Below, one piece after another: positions 1 through 10,054 of a stretch of DNA of 64,000 nucleotides; position 1 is the stretch's first letter, and every line of letters starts with the position of its first letter. The notes below the pieces were generated by a model that was given only the letters and a program-made list of their open reading frames with translations, was not told where the DNA came from and searched no databases. Position numbers and translations under genes: made by a program. This stretch comes from Pseudodesulfovibrio sp. S3 (GTDB taxonomy: Bacteria; Desulfobacterota; Desulfovibrionia; Desulfovibrionales; Desulfovibrionaceae), in contig NZ_QTZO01000002.1 in the NCBI RefSeq assembly GCF_004025585.1, forward strand, positions 1 to 64,000. Direction: 5' to 3'.

Positions 1-33
1 CCCCAAAAAAAACCGAAACCTTCAACACTCCAC

Positions 34-56
34 AAAAAAACCCCACTCTCGCGGGG
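34..56 (-). terminator. Rho-independent terminator of the solute-binding protein gene
   Basis: Read on the minus strand, a six-pair GC stem (CCCCGC / GTGGGG with one G-T pair, loop GAGA) is followed at once by seven T residues. It lies about 40 bases beyond the stop codon of the minus-strand gene ending at 97. Confidence 0.8.
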
Positions 57-96
57 CCGCCCATCCTCTCAAAAACAAAAAACCACACCAACCTCA

Positions 97-906
97 CTAC
101 CGCCTACGCACATACCTCCCCATTATCTCATCCATTGTCCCGTCCGCCCTCATCTCCTTGAGAACCTCATTAAACCGGGAAAGAATACCCACAAACGACG
201 ATCCCTTGCCAATCAGCAAATGAAACGGCGTGGGGTCCAGAGAGACGCCCACTTCCACTAGCTTGCCGTCCAGCCCGGCCTCCTCGACCAAGGGCCAGAC
301 CGCCCCCGCCCATTCAATGATGATATCCCCCCGGTGGTTGGCCAACATCATCCATACGCTCTTGAGCTTGGGCGCATCATAGGTCTTGATGCCGCGCGAA
401 CGTATATTCTTGTCATTCCAACCGTTGCCCTGGTAGGTGATCACAGTCAGACCAGCCTTGTGGATGTCGTCGATGGACTTGATGGACTTGATGAGTTCAA
501 GCTTCGGATGGGCGGCATAGGTGAAGATGTCATGCCCTTTCATATAGATCGGGTCCGGGTGAGTGACGGCATAGCGCAATCGCTCGGGCGTGGGTACCGT
601 GACCAAGGCATCGGCTTCGCCAGCCTTCACACGCGCCTGGGCACGGCTCCATGGATAGGATTCCCAACAGGCTTCGACACCTATCCTGCCCAGGGCTTCA
701 GTTACCATTTCATAAGCAAATCCGGTCATATGGCCGTCGGTTCCCCGGGTGTAGAACGGCCAAAAATCATGATACTCAATACAAAGCACAGGTTCGGCAG
801 CCGCAGTGGGCGGATAGAACAGGCACCCCACCAGACAGAACATGAGAAAGAGGTGGGGTGCGCCCTTCAGTAACGTTTTACCAAAGGGGTATGGTTCGAT
901 AATCAT
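97..906 (-). CDS. Periplasmic amino-acid-type solute-binding protein (SBP_bac_3 family)
   Basis: This is a 269-residue protein with a hydrophobic export signal near residues 15-38 ending at TAAAEP. The mature part has the two-lobe pattern of SBP_bac_3 proteins: a start such as IEYHDFWPFYTRGTDG, then GFAYEMVTEALGRIG, then a second lobe ending VLKEMRADGTMDEIMGRYV. No permease or ATPase gene adjoins it. As is common in Desulfovibrio-type genomes, it may serve a distant transporter or a sensory system. The start at 906 has no strong ribosome site, so an internal start cannot be excluded. The ligand is not predictable. Confidence 0.8.
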   Translation of the reverse strand: MIIEPYPFGKTLLKGAPHLFLMFCLVGCLFYPPTAAAEPVLCIEYHDFWPFYTRGTDGHMTGFAYEMVTEALGRIGVEACWESYPWSRAQARVKAGEADALVTVPTPERLRYAVTHPDPIYMKGHDIFTYAAHPKLELIKSIKSIDDIHKAGLTVITYQGNGWNDKNIRSRGIKTYDAPKLKSVWMMLANHRGDIIIEWAGAVWPLVEEAGLDGKLVEVGVSLDPTPFHLLIGKGSSFVGILSRFNEVLKEMRADGTMDEIMGRYVRRR

Positions 907-1001
907 TCATATTTTACAGCATTATTCTGACAAATAGTCAACCGGTGGACAGGCATACCGGGACAAGGACCGAATCATTGCCCTGCATTCAACCAAAAAC
1001 A

Positions 1002-1029
1002 GAAAGGCCGCCCTGGCAGGCGGCCTTTC
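1002..1029 (-). terminator. Terminator of the RND efflux operon
   Basis: A perfect 11-base-pair stem (GAAAGGCCGCC / GGCGGCCTTTC) with a six-base loop lies 25 bases after the stop codon at 1054. A T-rich tract follows on the minus strand. Confidence 0.85.
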
Positions 1030-1053
1030 GTATCAACTCTGAGTGAGATGAGG

Positions 1054-4000
1054 TTATTCCTCTTTCTTGTTGGCAATGCCCCTTCTGAGCAGTGAACTAA
1101 TCTTGCCCCCCGCACCCTGAATGGCCGTGTACAGGGCCGGGACAATGAGCACGCCGAAGATGGTGGCCGCGAGCATGCCGCCGAAGACCGAGGTCCCCAG
1201 CGCGTGGCGACTGGAAGAGCCTGCGCCCTGGGCGGTGACCAGCGGGATGACGCCGAGAATAAAGGCGAACGAGGTCATCAGGATAGGCCGGAACCGCAGG
1301 GATGCCGCAGCCTTGGCCGCGTCCATGATGGCCATGCCGCCGTCGTGCTTGTCCTTGGCGAACTCCACGATCAGAATGGCGTTCTTGGCGGCCAGACCGA
1401 TGAGCATGACCAGCCCGACCTGAGCATAGACGTTGTTGTCCAGTCCCCGGATCCACTGGGCTGACATGGCCCCGAAGATGCCGAGCGGCACGCACAGGAT
1501 GACCGCGAACGGCGTGGTCCAACTCTCGTACTGGGCGGCCAGCACCAGGAAGACCATGACAATGGCCAGGGCGAACACCAGCCCGGTGTCGCCGCCGGAA
1601 TACTTCTCCTGATAGGCAATGGCGGTCCAGTCGAACCCATACCCCGCAGGCAGGATCTGCTCGGCGACCTCTTCCATGGCGTCCATGGTCTGGCCCGAAC
1701 TGTATCCGGCCGGAGTGGCCGCGTTGACCTCGACCGTGCGGAACACATTGTACCGCTGCACGTACTCCGGACCGCCAATGCGCTTGGACGTGGAGAGCGT
1801 GGACAGCGGGACCATCTGGCCGTCGCTGGAGCGCATATAGAACTGGTTCAGGTCCTCAAGCTTCGTCCTGAACTGGGATTCGGCCTGGGCCATGACCCGG
1901 TAGGTACGACCATACTTGTTGAAGTCGTTGATATAATAGCCGCCGAGGTAGGTCTGAAGCGTCTTGAAAACATCCGTGACCGGCACGCCGAGCTTCTTGA
2001 CCTTGTCGCGGTCGATTTCCACAAAATACTGCGGAACTTCGTTGCTGAACGTGGTGAACAGGCTGGTGATCTCGGGCCGTTTGCCTGCTTCGACCATATA
2101 CTGCTGGGTGATGGAGGCAAGATCCGCCACGGAACCGCCGGAACGGTCCTGCAACTCGAACTGGACGCCGCCCGTGGAGCTCAACCCCGGAATGGGCGGC
2201 GGACCGAAGCACATGACAATGGCCTCCTGGATACCCCAGAACGCCTTTTGCGCATTGCCCATGATCGCCTTGAGCGAAAGCTCGGGAGTCGTCCGCGTGT
2301 CCCAGTCATCCAGAATCACGAACACGGCTGAAGTGTAGGAGGAATACGCGCCGGTCAGCAGGTTGAACCCGCCGAGCACCACGTAGCTCTGCACACCGGG
2401 GGCATCCTTGAGATATGCCTCGACCTTGGACATGACCGCGTTGGATCGTTCCAGCGATGATGCCTCCGGCAGCGAGGCATTGATGATGAAATACCCCTGG
2501 TCCTCATCCGGCACAAAGCTGGACGGCAGGATCGAGAAAAGCCCGCCGCAACCCACGATGAGCACCAGGACCACCAGCACGCCCATGAAGGCGCGTTTGA
2601 CGATGGCACCCACAGCGGCATTGTACCGCTTGGAAACCCAGTCGAATACCATGTTGAACTTGTCGAAGAACCAGCCGAGCGGACCGCCGATGGGCTTGTA
2701 GGGCCGCAACAGCAGCGCCGACAGGGCCGGGGACAGGGTCAGGGCGTTGATACTCGAGATAGCCACGGACACGGACAGGGTCAGGGCGAACTGCTTGTAC
2801 AGCTGGCCCGTGATGCCGCCCATGAAGGCCACGGGAATGAAGACCGCGATCAACACCAGCGTACTGGCAATAACCGGGCCGGTGACCTCGGACATGGCCT
2901 TTTTGGTGGCTTCCTTCGGCGACATGCCCTCTTCGTCGATGTTGCGCTGCGTGGCCTCGACCACGACAATGGCATCATCGACAACAATACCGATGGCGAG
3001 CACCAGTCCGAACAGGGTCAGGGTGTTGATGGAAAAGCCGAGCAACGGGAACAGGGCAAAGGTTCCGATGAGCGAGACCGGCACGCAGACCATGGGGATG
3101 ATGGTGGTACGCCAGTTCTGCAAGAAGATGAAAACAACCAGGAACACCAGGATCAGGGCCTCGTACAGGGTGACCATGACCTCATCAATGGACGAGGTCA
3201 CGAACCGGGTGGTGTCGTAGGGGATTGAATAGCTAATGCCTTCCGGGAACCGCTTGGACAGTTCCGCCATGGTCGCCTTGACCTGTTTGGCCACGTCCAG
3301 GGCGTTGGACCCCGGCAACTGGTAGATGAGCAGGGAGGCGTTGGCTTGCCCGTTCTGCCGGGAAAATGTGAAGTAGTTCTTGGCGCCCAGCTCCACTCTG
3401 GCCACGTCACGGATGCGGACAGTGCTTCCGTCGGCCTCGGCCTTGAGGATGATGTTGCCGAACTCATCCGGCTCGACCAGGCGTCCCTTGACGCGCAGGG
3501 TCATCTGGAACTGCTGGTCCGCAGGGGTGGGAGGCAGACCGATCTGCCCGGCCGGGGCCTGGGTGTTCTGCTCCTCCACGGCATTGATGACATCCGAAAC
3601 GGTCAGGCCGTAGGAGGTCAGGCGGTCCGGGTTGAGCCACAGGCGCATGCCGTAGTCGAGGTCGCCGAACATGTTGACGTCGCCGACACCTTCGATGCGC
3701 TTGAGGGCATCGTAGATATTGATCTTGCCGTAGTTGTTCAGGAAAAGCGTGTCATATTCCGGGTTATCCGAAGCCAGGGAAACGATGACCACGAACTCCG
3801 GAGACTGCTTGCGCACGCTGATACCGGTGTTGCGGACCTCCTGGGGGAGCTGGGGCGAAGCCAGATTGACGCGGTTCTGCACGTCCACGGTGGCCAGCTC
3901 AAGGTCACGGCCCAGCTCAAAGGTCACGGTCAGGGCCATGGACCCGTCGTTGGCCGAGATGGACTTCATGTACATCATATCCTGGGCGCCGTTGACCTGC

Positions 4001-4203
4001 TCCTCGATGGGCGCAGCCACGGACTGCTCCACCGTGGCCGCGTCGGCACCGGTATAGGTGGCCTTGACACTGACCGAAGGCGGCGAAATCTGCGGATATT
4101 GTGCGATGGGTAGGGCGAACACCGAAAGGATACCCACCATCAGGATGATGATGGAGACCACCGATGCGAAAATGGGCCGATCAATGAAAAAACGGACGAA
4201 CAT
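1054..4203 (-). CDS. RND multidrug efflux permease, AcrB/MexB (HAE1) family
   Basis: The 1049-residue protein is the usual length for the hydrophobe/amphiphile efflux family. It begins with the typical [18 protein letters not shown], has two large periplasmic loops, and carries the proton-relay Asp pair in [17 protein letters not shown] of the central membrane domain. It would form the inner-membrane trimer that drives proton-coupled export of amphiphilic compounds. The membrane-fusion gene lies three bases upstream on the same strand. No TolC-like gene or TetR/MarR regulator adjoins, so the outer-membrane channel must be encoded elsewhere. Substrate range cannot be deduced. Confidence 0.95.
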   Translation of the reverse strand: MFVRFFIDRPIFASVVSIIILMVGILSVFALPIAQYPQISPPSVSVKATYTGADAATVEQSVAAPIEEQVNGAQDMMYMKSISANDGSMALTVTFELGRDLELATVDVQNRVNLASPQLPQEVRNTGISVRKQSPEFVVIVSLASDNPEYDTLFLNNYGKINIYDALKRIEGVGDVNMFGDLDYGMRLWLNPDRLTSYGLTVSDVINAVEEQNTQAPAGQIGLPPTPADQQFQMTLRVKGRLVEPDEFGNIILKAEADGSTVRIRDVARVELGAKNYFTFSRQNGQANASLLIYQLPGSNALDVAKQVKATMAELSKRFPEGISYSIPYDTTRFVTSSIDEVMVTLYEALILVFLVVFIFLQNWRTTIIPMVCVPVSLIGTFALFPLLGFSINTLTLFGLVLAIGIVVDDAIVVVEATQRNIDEEGMSPKEATKKAMSEVTGPVIASTLVLIAVFIPVAFMGGITGQLYKQFALTLSVSVAISSINALTLSPALSALLLRPYKPIGGPLGWFFDKFNMVFDWVSKRYNAAVGAIVKRAFMGVLVVLVLIVGCGGLFSILPSSFVPDEDQGYFIINASLPEASSLERSNAVMSKVEAYLKDAPGVQSYVVLGGFNLLTGAYSSYTSAVFVILDDWDTRTTPELSLKAIMGNAQKAFWGIQEAIVMCFGPPPIPGLSSTGGVQFELQDRSGGSVADLASITQQYMVEAGKRPEITSLFTTFSNEVPQYFVEIDRDKVKKLGVPVTDVFKTLQTYLGGYYINDFNKYGRTYRVMAQAESQFRTKLEDLNQFYMRSSDGQMVPLSTLSTSKRIGGPEYVQRYNVFRTVEVNAATPAGYSSGQTMDAMEEVAEQILPAGYGFDWTAIAYQEKYSGGDTGLVFALAIVMVFLVLAAQYESWTTPFAVILCVPLGIFGAMSAQWIRGLDNNVYAQVGLVMLIGLAAKNAILIVEFAKDKHDGGMAIMDAAKAAASLRFRPILMTSFAFILGVIPLVTAQGAGSSSRHALGTSVFGGMLAATIFGVLIVPALYTAIQGAGGKISSLLRRGIANKKEE

Positions 4204-4206
4204 GCT

Positions 4207-5418
4207 CTACTCCGCCTTGGTTGTCGCGTCACCGGAGGCGGGCGCAGCGGAGGATGATTCCGCTGACGCGGGTTGGCTCTGATCAGAGCTCATGGGGACC
4301 ACGATGGGCTTGATCTGCATGCCCGGCTTGACCCTCCGGGCGCCGTCCACGATGACCATGTCCCCGACGTTCAACCCTTCCGTGACCATCACGAATTCAC
4401 CCTGTTCCGAACCGAGCTTCACCGGCTGGCTCTTGATTATGCCATCCTCGCCCACCACGTAGAGGGACTTCATGCCCTGCGTGTCGATGACGCCCTTGAC
4501 GGGAACCACGATGGCATCCTTGACATTGCTCAGAAGCACTCGGACCTTGGCGTACTGACCTGGCTTGAGCAGGTCGTCAGGATTGGGGAAGAGCACGCGA
4601 ATGCCCAGTGTGCCGGTCTGCGGATCGATGGTCGGGTCCACCATGTCGAACTTGCCGGGCTGGTCATATTCGCTCCCATCGGACAGAATCAGCTTGATCA
4701 AACGGTCTGTCTGAGCTGCCTTGTCGCGCACGGCCCGAATATAGTCGCTTTCGCTGACGCTGAAGCTGACGTAGATCGGGTCCTGAGTGGAGATGGTAGC
4801 CAGCAACGTGTTTTCGCCCTGGCCTACCAGGTTGCCCACGTCCACCTGCACCCGGCCGATGGTGCCGTTGATGGGGGAATAGATCTTGGTATATCCAAGC
4901 TGGATTTTGGCATTCTCCACCTTGGCCCGGTTGTCGGAAATCTGGGCCTTGTAGGTGGACACCTGTGTCTGGTAACCCTCATATTCGTCCCGGCTGACAA
5001 CGCCTTCGTCATAGAGCTTCTTGAAGCGCTCAAAGTCCTTCAGGGCTTTTTCATACAGGGCCTGATTGTACTCAAGCCCGGACTGTGCCTGCTTCAGGTC
5101 CTCTTGAAAGGGCTTGGGATCGATCACAAAAAGCAGATCGCCCTTGGTGACATGGCGCCCCTCTTCAAATTTGCGCTCGACCAGAAAACCACCCACCCGG
5201 GCGCGGACTTCCACGGTCTCATGGGCGCTGATCTGGCCCACGAATTCGCCCCATAAGGGCATATCGCGAGCTTCTGCCTTGACCACCTTCATGGGTACTG
5301 GCCCTTGCTGAGCCGCTTGGTCCGCTTTCTTGTCGTCACCGGAACACCCGGCAAGCATCAACGAAACGGACAGAATCAGACACAGAGCGGTAACAGATCG
5401 CAGAGCAGGGTTCACCAT
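4207..5418 (-). CDS. RND efflux periplasmic adaptor (membrane-fusion) lipoprotein, AcrA family
   Basis: I place the start at 5418 (MVNPALRSVT) because it is followed directly by a lipoprotein signal ending in LAGC; the open frame runs 55 codons further upstream without such features. The 403-residue product shows the lipoyl half-motif region (VEVRARVGGFLVERKFEEGRHVTKGDLLF), an alpha-helical hairpin and the second half-motif (YTKIYSPINGTIGRVQVDVGNLV), then the beta-barrel domain. It would link the AcrB-type pump, encoded three bases downstream, to an outer-membrane channel. The tail is rich in Ser and Ala. Confidence 0.93.
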   Translation of the reverse strand: MVNPALRSVTALCLILSVSLMLAGCSGDDKKADQAAQQGPVPMKVVKAEARDMPLWGEFVGQISAHETVEVRARVGGFLVERKFEEGRHVTKGDLLFVIDPKPFQEDLKQAQSGLEYNQALYEKALKDFERFKKLYDEGVVSRDEYEGYQTQVSTYKAQISDNRAKVENAKIQLGYTKIYSPINGTIGRVQVDVGNLVGQGENTLLATISTQDPIYVSFSVSESDYIRAVRDKAAQTDRLIKLILSDGSEYDQPGKFDMVDPTIDPQTGTLGIRVLFPNPDDLLKPGQYAKVRVLLSNVKDAIVVPVKGVIDTQGMKSLYVVGEDGIIKSQPVKLGSEQGEFVMVTEGLNVGDMVIVDGARRVKPGMQIKPIVVPMSSDQSQPASAESSSAAPASGDATTKAE

Positions 5419-5655
5419 GGCAAAAACCTTGACTTGAGTTGAGTTAAGACAAAAAAAGTCCTTCATCTGAAAATAATCATGAACTTTAGCCACAAAAGAA
5501 AATTCTGTATACATGGTTATAGACACAAAAACCACATATTTCAAACATAAAGGCCTTGCAACATCAGGCAAACCGCTGTCCATATATTGACTCCGGGCAA
5601 AGCAGCCCGTACTTATCTGGCAGTGACAATCGCATCAATCCGCACGGAGAAGAAA

Positions 5656-5943
5656 ATGGCTGACAACACCTGCAAAGGGAATCCCATGAAAGGCATTCCC
5701 CTTGGAATCAACTTCACCACCTTTATCTATTCCCTGTCTTCGTCGGCAATGGTCGCCCTCGGCGAGGCCGCAGACCCGGGCACAGGCAAGGTGGAATTCC
5801 ATCCGCAACTGGCCAAGCACACCATTGACGTGCTCGGCATGCTCAAGGAAAAGTTCGACAACGGCCTGGAACCGGACGAAAAGAAATTGCTTTGCGACAT
5901 CGTATACAACCTGCGCATGTCCTACGTAAACAAAAACAAATAA
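5656..5943 (+). CDS. DUF1844 domain protein
   Basis: The start at 5656 is preceded by GGAGAAGAAA, a good ribosome site; the open frame extends upstream without support. The 95-residue product (NFTTFIYSLSSSAMVALGE and HTIDVLGMLKEKFDNGLEPDEKKLL) matches what I remember of DUF1844, a short soluble family of unknown function. Its stop lies 12 bases before argC, so the two are probably co-transcribed. I do not infer a role in arginine synthesis from this alone. Confidence 0.85.
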   Translation: MADNTCKGNPMKGIPLGINFTTFIYSLSSSAMVALGEAADPGTGKVEFHPQLAKHTIDVLGMLKEKFDNGLEPDEKKLLCDIVYNLRMSYVNKNK

Positions 5944-5955
5944 TCAGGAACACCA

Positions 5956-7011
5956 ATGTCTCATATCATCAAGGCTGGGCTGGTGGGCGTCACCGGCTAT
6001 ACCGGCATGGAACTGGCCCGGCTCATGGTCCACCATTCCTCCATGGAACTGGTGCGCGTCACTTCCAGATCCGAAGCGGGCAAACGCCTTGCCGACATCT
6101 ATCCCTTCCTGAACCGGCTGCCCCTGGGCAACCTGGTCATTACCCAGCCCGACCCGGCGGACCTGGCCGAAGAATGCGACGTGGTCTTCCTGGCCGTGCC
6201 GCACAAGACCGCCATGGAAATCGCCGCCGCCCTGCTCGAACAGGGAGTCAAAGTAGTGGACCTGTCCGCAGATTTCCGCATCAACGACAAGGCCACCTAT
6301 GAAGAATGGTACGGCGTGGTGCATTCCCGTTCCGAACTTCTCACCGAGGCCGTCTACGGCCTGCCCGAACTGTATCTCGATCAAATCATGGGCGCACGAC
6401 TCATCGCCAACCCCGGCTGCTACCCCACCGCCTCGATCCTCGGCCTTGCCCCGGCCCTGGCTGAAGGCCTCATCGAGACCGGGAACATCGTCATCGACGC
6501 AAAATCCGGCGCTTCCGGGGCAGGACGCAGCGCCAAGGTCGGTACGCTCTTTTGCGAAGTGCATGACTCATTCCGCGCGTACAGCCTGCCCGCCCATCGG
6601 CACACGCCCGAAATCGAGCAGGAGATTTCCAAGCTGGCCGGGAGCAACATCACCCTCTCCTTCAACACCCATCTGCTGCCCATCGACCGGGGCATCCTGG
6701 CCACCATCTATACCAAACTGACCTCAAATATGTCCCTGGCCGACATCCATGCGGCCTACACGAAATTCTATGAGGAAAAACCCCTGGTACGCGTGCTGCC
6801 CATGGGCCAATTACCCGAGACCAGATACGTGCGCGGCACGGTTTTCTGCGACATCGGACTGGTGGTCGATCCCCGGACAAACCGCCTGATCATCCTGTCG
6901 GCCATCGACAATCTCTGCCGAGGCGCATCCGGCCAGGCTCTCATGAACGCCAACCTGATCTGCGGCCTGGACATAGACGAGGGGCTGCCCATGGCACCCA
7001 TGATGCCCTGA
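5956..7011 (+). CDS. argC: N-acetyl-gamma-glutamyl-phosphate reductase
   Basis: ArgC catalyses the NADPH-dependent reduction of N-acetylglutamyl-5-phosphate to the semialdehyde, the third step of arginine synthesis. The 351-residue protein has the nucleotide-binding motif GVTGYTGMELARL near residue 11 and the catalytic Cys in ANPGCYPTASILGL at about residue 155. It also has the conserved SGASGAGRSAK segment and a later His in LPAHRHTPEI. Length and motifs fit the ordinary (non-fused) ArgC. The gene follows the DUF1844 gene closely and ends before a strong terminator. Confidence 0.97.
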   Translation: MSHIIKAGLVGVTGYTGMELARLMVHHSSMELVRVTSRSEAGKRLADIYPFLNRLPLGNLVITQPDPADLAEECDVVFLAVPHKTAMEIAAALLEQGVKVVDLSADFRINDKATYEEWYGVVHSRSELLTEAVYGLPELYLDQIMGARLIANPGCYPTASILGLAPALAEGLIETGNIVIDAKSGASGAGRSAKVGTLFCEVHDSFRAYSLPAHRHTPEIEQEISKLAGSNITLSFNTHLLPIDRGILATIYTKLTSNMSLADIHAAYTKFYEEKPLVRVLPMGQLPETRYVRGTVFCDIGLVVDPRTNRLIILSAIDNLCRGASGQALMNANLICGLDIDEGLPMAPMMP

Positions 7012-7038
7012 CCATCGTTGCAAAGAAGTTACTCCATC

Positions 7039-7068
7039 AAGGCCGTTTTCGTGACGGCCTTTTCTTTT
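7039..7068 (+). terminator. Terminator of argC
   Basis: An eight-pair stem (AAGGCCGT / ACGGCCTT) with a seven-base loop is followed by a T-rich run (TTCTTTTCC), 28 bases after the argC stop. Confidence 0.85.
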
Positions 7069-7136
7069 CCTGGATATTGCTTATATTCAAAAGACGACCA
7101 TATCCCGACGAACCTTTTAATTCGGAGGATATCCAT

Positions 7137-7748
7137 ATGGATTTCGACAATATTCTTGAAAGACGACGGGCTATCAATTTCTTCGACCCCGACCGCGACG
7201 TGCCCGAGAACCTGCTCAGAACCGTGCTGGAGGATGCTGCCAAGGCCCCGTCCAGTTTCAATCTCCAGCCGTGGAAGGTAAAAGTCCTGCGCGATCCCCA
7301 ACGCAAGGCAGCCCTCCGGGCCGTGGCCTTTGACCAGCCCAAGGTGACCGAAGCCCCGGTGGTGCTCATCCTGCTCGCCGACCGCGACGGCTGGAAGGAA
7401 GGCAACCCGACCCTGGAAGCGCACTTTGCCAACAACCTTGCCCCGGAACAGCGCGACTGGTTCATCAGCACCACCAAGGCGCTCTACGGCGGCAGTGCCG
7501 AGTCCAGTCAGGCGTTCGCCAACAAGAACGCCGGACTGTTCGCCATGTCGCTCATGTATGCGGCCAGCCACCAGGGCCTGGACACCCATCCCATGGACGG
7601 CTTCGACCATGAGGCGGTCCGCAAGGAATTCGCCATCCCGGACAACTACTGGATCCCCATGCTCATCGCCGTGGGCTACCGCAAGGCCGACCTTGAGCTG
7701 CACCCCAAGGCATGGCGGCAATCCGTTGAGGAGATGATTCTGGAGTAG
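7137..7748 (+). CDS. Nitroreductase family protein (FMN-dependent)
   Basis: The start at 7137 is chosen for the GGAGGA site nine bases upstream. The 203-residue product begins with the nitroreductase FMN-phosphate signature (LERRRAINFFDPD, then PSSFNLQPWKV) and has a central GLFAMSLMYAASHQGLDTHPM segment. Members are homodimeric flavoproteins that reduce nitro compounds or quinones with NAD(P)H; the physiological substrate here is unknown. It stands alone between the argC terminator and a palindromic repeat element. Confidence 0.9.
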   Translation: MDFDNILERRRAINFFDPDRDVPENLLRTVLEDAAKAPSSFNLQPWKVKVLRDPQRKAALRAVAFDQPKVTEAPVVLILLADRDGWKEGNPTLEAHFANNLAPEQRDWFISTTKALYGGSAESSQAFANKNAGLFAMSLMYAASHQGLDTHPMDGFDHEAVRKEFAIPDNYWIPMLIAVGYRKADLELHPKAWRQSVEEMILE

Positions 7749-8020
7749 GAATGCCTCCGGCGGCCAGAGGGGAAACTTTTGAAAAAGTTTCCCCTCTGGA
7801 CTCCCCTTCAAAGCTTTTTGGTCCCGCTTCGCGGGGTGGGTATATTGACAAGGCCCCCGACTCAAAACGAATCGGGGGCTTTGTCAATGCTCTCGCGCAC
7901 CCTCGCCGAAGGCACGCCAAAAAGTTTCGGAAAAGGAGGGGATGGGGGTCCGGGTGAAGGGGAGGAAAAAGCCTTTTCAAAGGGTTTTCCCTCCCCTTCA
8001 CCCGGCCACCGGAGGCATTC
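7749..8020. repeat. Nested-palindrome intergenic element, MITE/REP-like
   Basis: The element has 17-base terminal inverted repeats (7749-7765 and 8004-8020, 16 of 17 matching). Inside are a perfect 16-bp stem with a TGAA loop (7764-7799), a 17-bp stem (7844-7888) and a perfect 16-bp stem (7950-7965 with 7990-8005). It begins on the base after the nitroreductase stop and ends two bases before the csaA stop. It probably acts as a two-way terminator. No open frame in it looks like a gene. Confidence 0.85.
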
Positions 8021-8022
8021 CC

Positions 8023-8358
8023 CTACCCCAATTTCAAACCGTTGGGGACGGGTTTGTCGGGCACGGCCAGGACCACGCCGTCCTCCCGGTAGAACCCGGT
8101 GACCAGGCACTCGGACTTCATGGGACCGATCTGCTTGGGCGGAAAATTGACCACAGCCACCACCTGCTTGCCCACCAATTCATCGAGTTGGTACAGCGTG
8201 GTGATCTGCGCGCTGGACTTGCGCGTGCCGATCTCCTCGCCAAAATCCACCACCAATTTATACGCCGGAATCCGGGCCTCGGGAAAGGGTTCGGCCTTCA
8301 GGATGGTGCCTACCCGCAACTCCACCTTCTCAAAGTCATTCCAATCTATGGTTTCCAT
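8023..8358 (-). CDS. csaA: CsaA-type tRNA-binding domain protein
   Basis: The start at 8358 follows an AAGGAGA ribosome site. The 111-residue product is a single OB-fold tRNA-binding domain: [33 protein letters not shown], then [13 protein letters not shown], then [19 protein letters not shown]. This is the standard CsaA length and pattern. CsaA is a homodimeric protein proposed to act as an export-related chaperone and to bind tRNA. The gene is monocistronic; its end abuts the palindromic element. Confidence 0.92.
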   Translation of the reverse strand: METIDWNDFEKVELRVGTILKAEPFPEARIPAYKLVVDFGEEIGTRKSSAQITTLYQLDELVGKQVVAVVNFPPKQIGPMKSECLVTGFYREDGVVLAVPDKPVPNGLKLG

Positions 8359-8415
8359 GATGCAATCTCCTTTGCTTTCCGTATGCATCCAAAGTGTTAC
8401 CACTAAAACTCCACA

Positions 8416-8447
8416 CTCGAAAGGGGGCCCAAAGGCCCCCTTTCGAG
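8416..8447 (-). terminator. Terminator of the FeS/cytochrome b pair
   Basis: A perfect 14-base-pair stem (CTCGAAAGGGGGCC and its complement) with loop CAAA lies 26 bases after the stop at 8473. It separates the FeS/cytochrome operon from csaA, which begins downstream in the same direction. Confidence 0.85.
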
Positions 8448-8472
8448 GTGTTGGAAATGGAGTGTGACGAAA

Positions 8473-8934
8473 CTATTTTCGCACGGCGTAAGCCGAACTT
8501 TTTCTGACCAGAGCGATCAGGGCGACCGCGCCGAGCACCATCACCAGACCGAGATGCACCCATTCGATGGTCACGATGACCGCCGGGTCCAGGGTCACAT
8601 CCGGCAGATTGCGATAGACGCGCAATCCGCCGGAAATCACCAGTCCGCCGACCACAGCCACACGCAACGCACCCAACCGGGTCAAGACCAGCGTATCCTT
8701 CCAGGCGCGCAGCCAGTTGACCACGGTCAGACCGACCACGAACAGAAGCAGGGCCGCCAGGAGATAATGGATCTTGTGCACCATGTAAAAATCACCGGTC
8801 CAGGCCATACCCGGAACCTCGGTCAGGTAATACCGCTTGGCCAGGGGCATCTGCATGAAGCCGGTAAATGCCAGGGCCGCCACGGAAAAGATGAACAACC
8901 TGGAAATCCAGGCAGGATAAGGTCTAGCTCTCAT
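8473..8934 (-). CDS. Four-helix membrane subunit, cytochrome b561-like
   Basis: The 153-residue protein has four predicted membrane segments and His residues placed near helix ends (MVHKIHYLLAALLLFVVGL and WVHLGLVMVLG), consistent with b-type heme ligation. Its start overlaps the end of the ferredoxin gene by 11 bases, so the two are translationally coupled and probably form one complex. I infer that it is the quinone-facing anchor for the exported FeS protein. The family assignment rests on topology and context more than on a strong motif. Confidence 0.7.
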   Translation of the reverse strand: MRARPYPAWISRLFIFSVAALAFTGFMQMPLAKRYYLTEVPGMAWTGDFYMVHKIHYLLAALLLFVVGLTVVNWLRAWKDTLVLTRLGALRVAVVGGLVISGGLRVYRNLPDVTLDPAVIVTIEWVHLGLVMVLGAVALIALVRKSSAYAVRK

Positions 8935-9988
8935 GGCTGCCCTCCTCTCCGTTCTTCAGAAGCTTTGCGCCGAGACCGAGAACACCTGCCACCACCCCCG
9001 CCACCGGGGCCAGCAGCGTGGCCGTGGCCAGATTGGTCTCGTCGGCCATGACATCCTTGACCGGTCCCATGTGCGGCTTGCCGGGACCGAGACCCTTGGC
9101 CTTGCCGCCGGCCACTTTACCCCTCCCGCCGCGCGGACCGTCCTTGTCGATAGCCTTGTCGATGAGGTCGAAAGGCACGGGCGAAACATATACGGTATTG
9201 GTGCCGCCGTTCTCCTCCAGCCCATAGATGAACCCATCCATCCCTGCCGCAAGTTCCCTGGCCCTGGCCACGATCTCACCGCGCGGTCCGATGGTCTGCA
9301 CGTCCTCGGGACAGGCGGCGATGCACGCCGGCAGTTCTCCCTTTTCCAGAAGCCGGTAGCAGCGGTCACACTTGAACATCACCCCATTGCCTGCAAAACG
9401 GGGCATGATGTTCAGATACAGGCCCACTCCGGATTGACGCTGAGGGACACTCCAGGGGCAGACGGTACGGCACTTGGCCCCGCCCATGCACAACGAATCG
9501 CTGATCCGGGTAAGGCCGTTCACCTGTTTATTGGCCGCGCCAAATGGACACATGTTGGCACACGGCGGATTCTGGCAATGCATACACCGGCGAGGAATGT
9601 TGATGTCGTAGACCTCGCCTTGATACTCCACTTCGGCGTTTTGCAGGAACAGCCAATTGTAGGGAGTCAGGCGATCCTCGACGTCACGCTTGTCGGACCA
9701 ATCCTCGGGCTTGGCCCGTTTGGACGGCGACATGGCGGGAAAAGATTTCACGGGTTCAGGAAATTTGTGCGCATTGGACTCACGGCAGGCACTGACGCAT
9801 TCACCGCACCCGATACACCTGGACAGATCCAGCAGTGTGGCCAATTCATTATCGGAAGGCTGCGGGACACGACCCTTTCCAGCCGCAACCGCTCCTGAGG
9901 GAGTCAGCAGTCCGACACCGCCCGTGCCAAGCGCCTTCAAAAAGCCCCGCCGACTGACCTTGCCGGGCTGATCATTATTCTTTGACAT
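8924..9988 (-). CDS. Tat-exported 4Fe-4S ferredoxin subunit, HybA/PsrB-like
   Basis: The start at 9988 puts the twin-arginine motif SRRGFLKAL near residue 12. The 354-residue product has four cysteine clusters: CIGCGECVSAC, CMHCQNPPCANMCP, a CMGGAKCRTVCP group, and CDRCYRLLEKGELPACIAACP. It ends in a Gly-rich linker and one hydrophobic segment (LLAPVAGVVAGVLGLGAKLL) that would anchor it to the membrane. It would be an electron-transfer subunit outside the cytoplasmic membrane, partnered by the overlapping four-helix gene. No catalytic molybdopterin or hydrogenase subunit adjoins, so its electron partner is unknown. Confidence 0.88.
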   Translation of the reverse strand: MSKNNDQPGKVSRRGFLKALGTGGVGLLTPSGAVAAGKGRVPQPSDNELATLLDLSRCIGCGECVSACRESNAHKFPEPVKSFPAMSPSKRAKPEDWSDKRDVEDRLTPYNWLFLQNAEVEYQGEVYDINIPRRCMHCQNPPCANMCPFGAANKQVNGLTRISDSLCMGGAKCRTVCPWSVPQRQSGVGLYLNIMPRFAGNGVMFKCDRCYRLLEKGELPACIAACPEDVQTIGPRGEIVARARELAAGMDGFIYGLEENGGTNTVYVSPVPFDLIDKAIDKDGPRGGRGKVAGGKAKGLGPGKPHMGPVKDVMADETNLATATLLAPVAGVVAGVLGLGAKLLKNGEEGSHES

Positions 9989-10054
9989 GGGTTTTTCAGA
10001 CCTCACCTTGGTTAAACATTCCAACGGGACATCCGCCCCGACAGACAGGCCAAT

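Noticed and set aside
4273-5256. A 327-codon plus-strand frame across the efflux adaptor gene
   Set aside because: It is the antisense shadow of the AcrA-type gene; no ribosome site, composition like a reversed GC-rich gene, and no family pattern.
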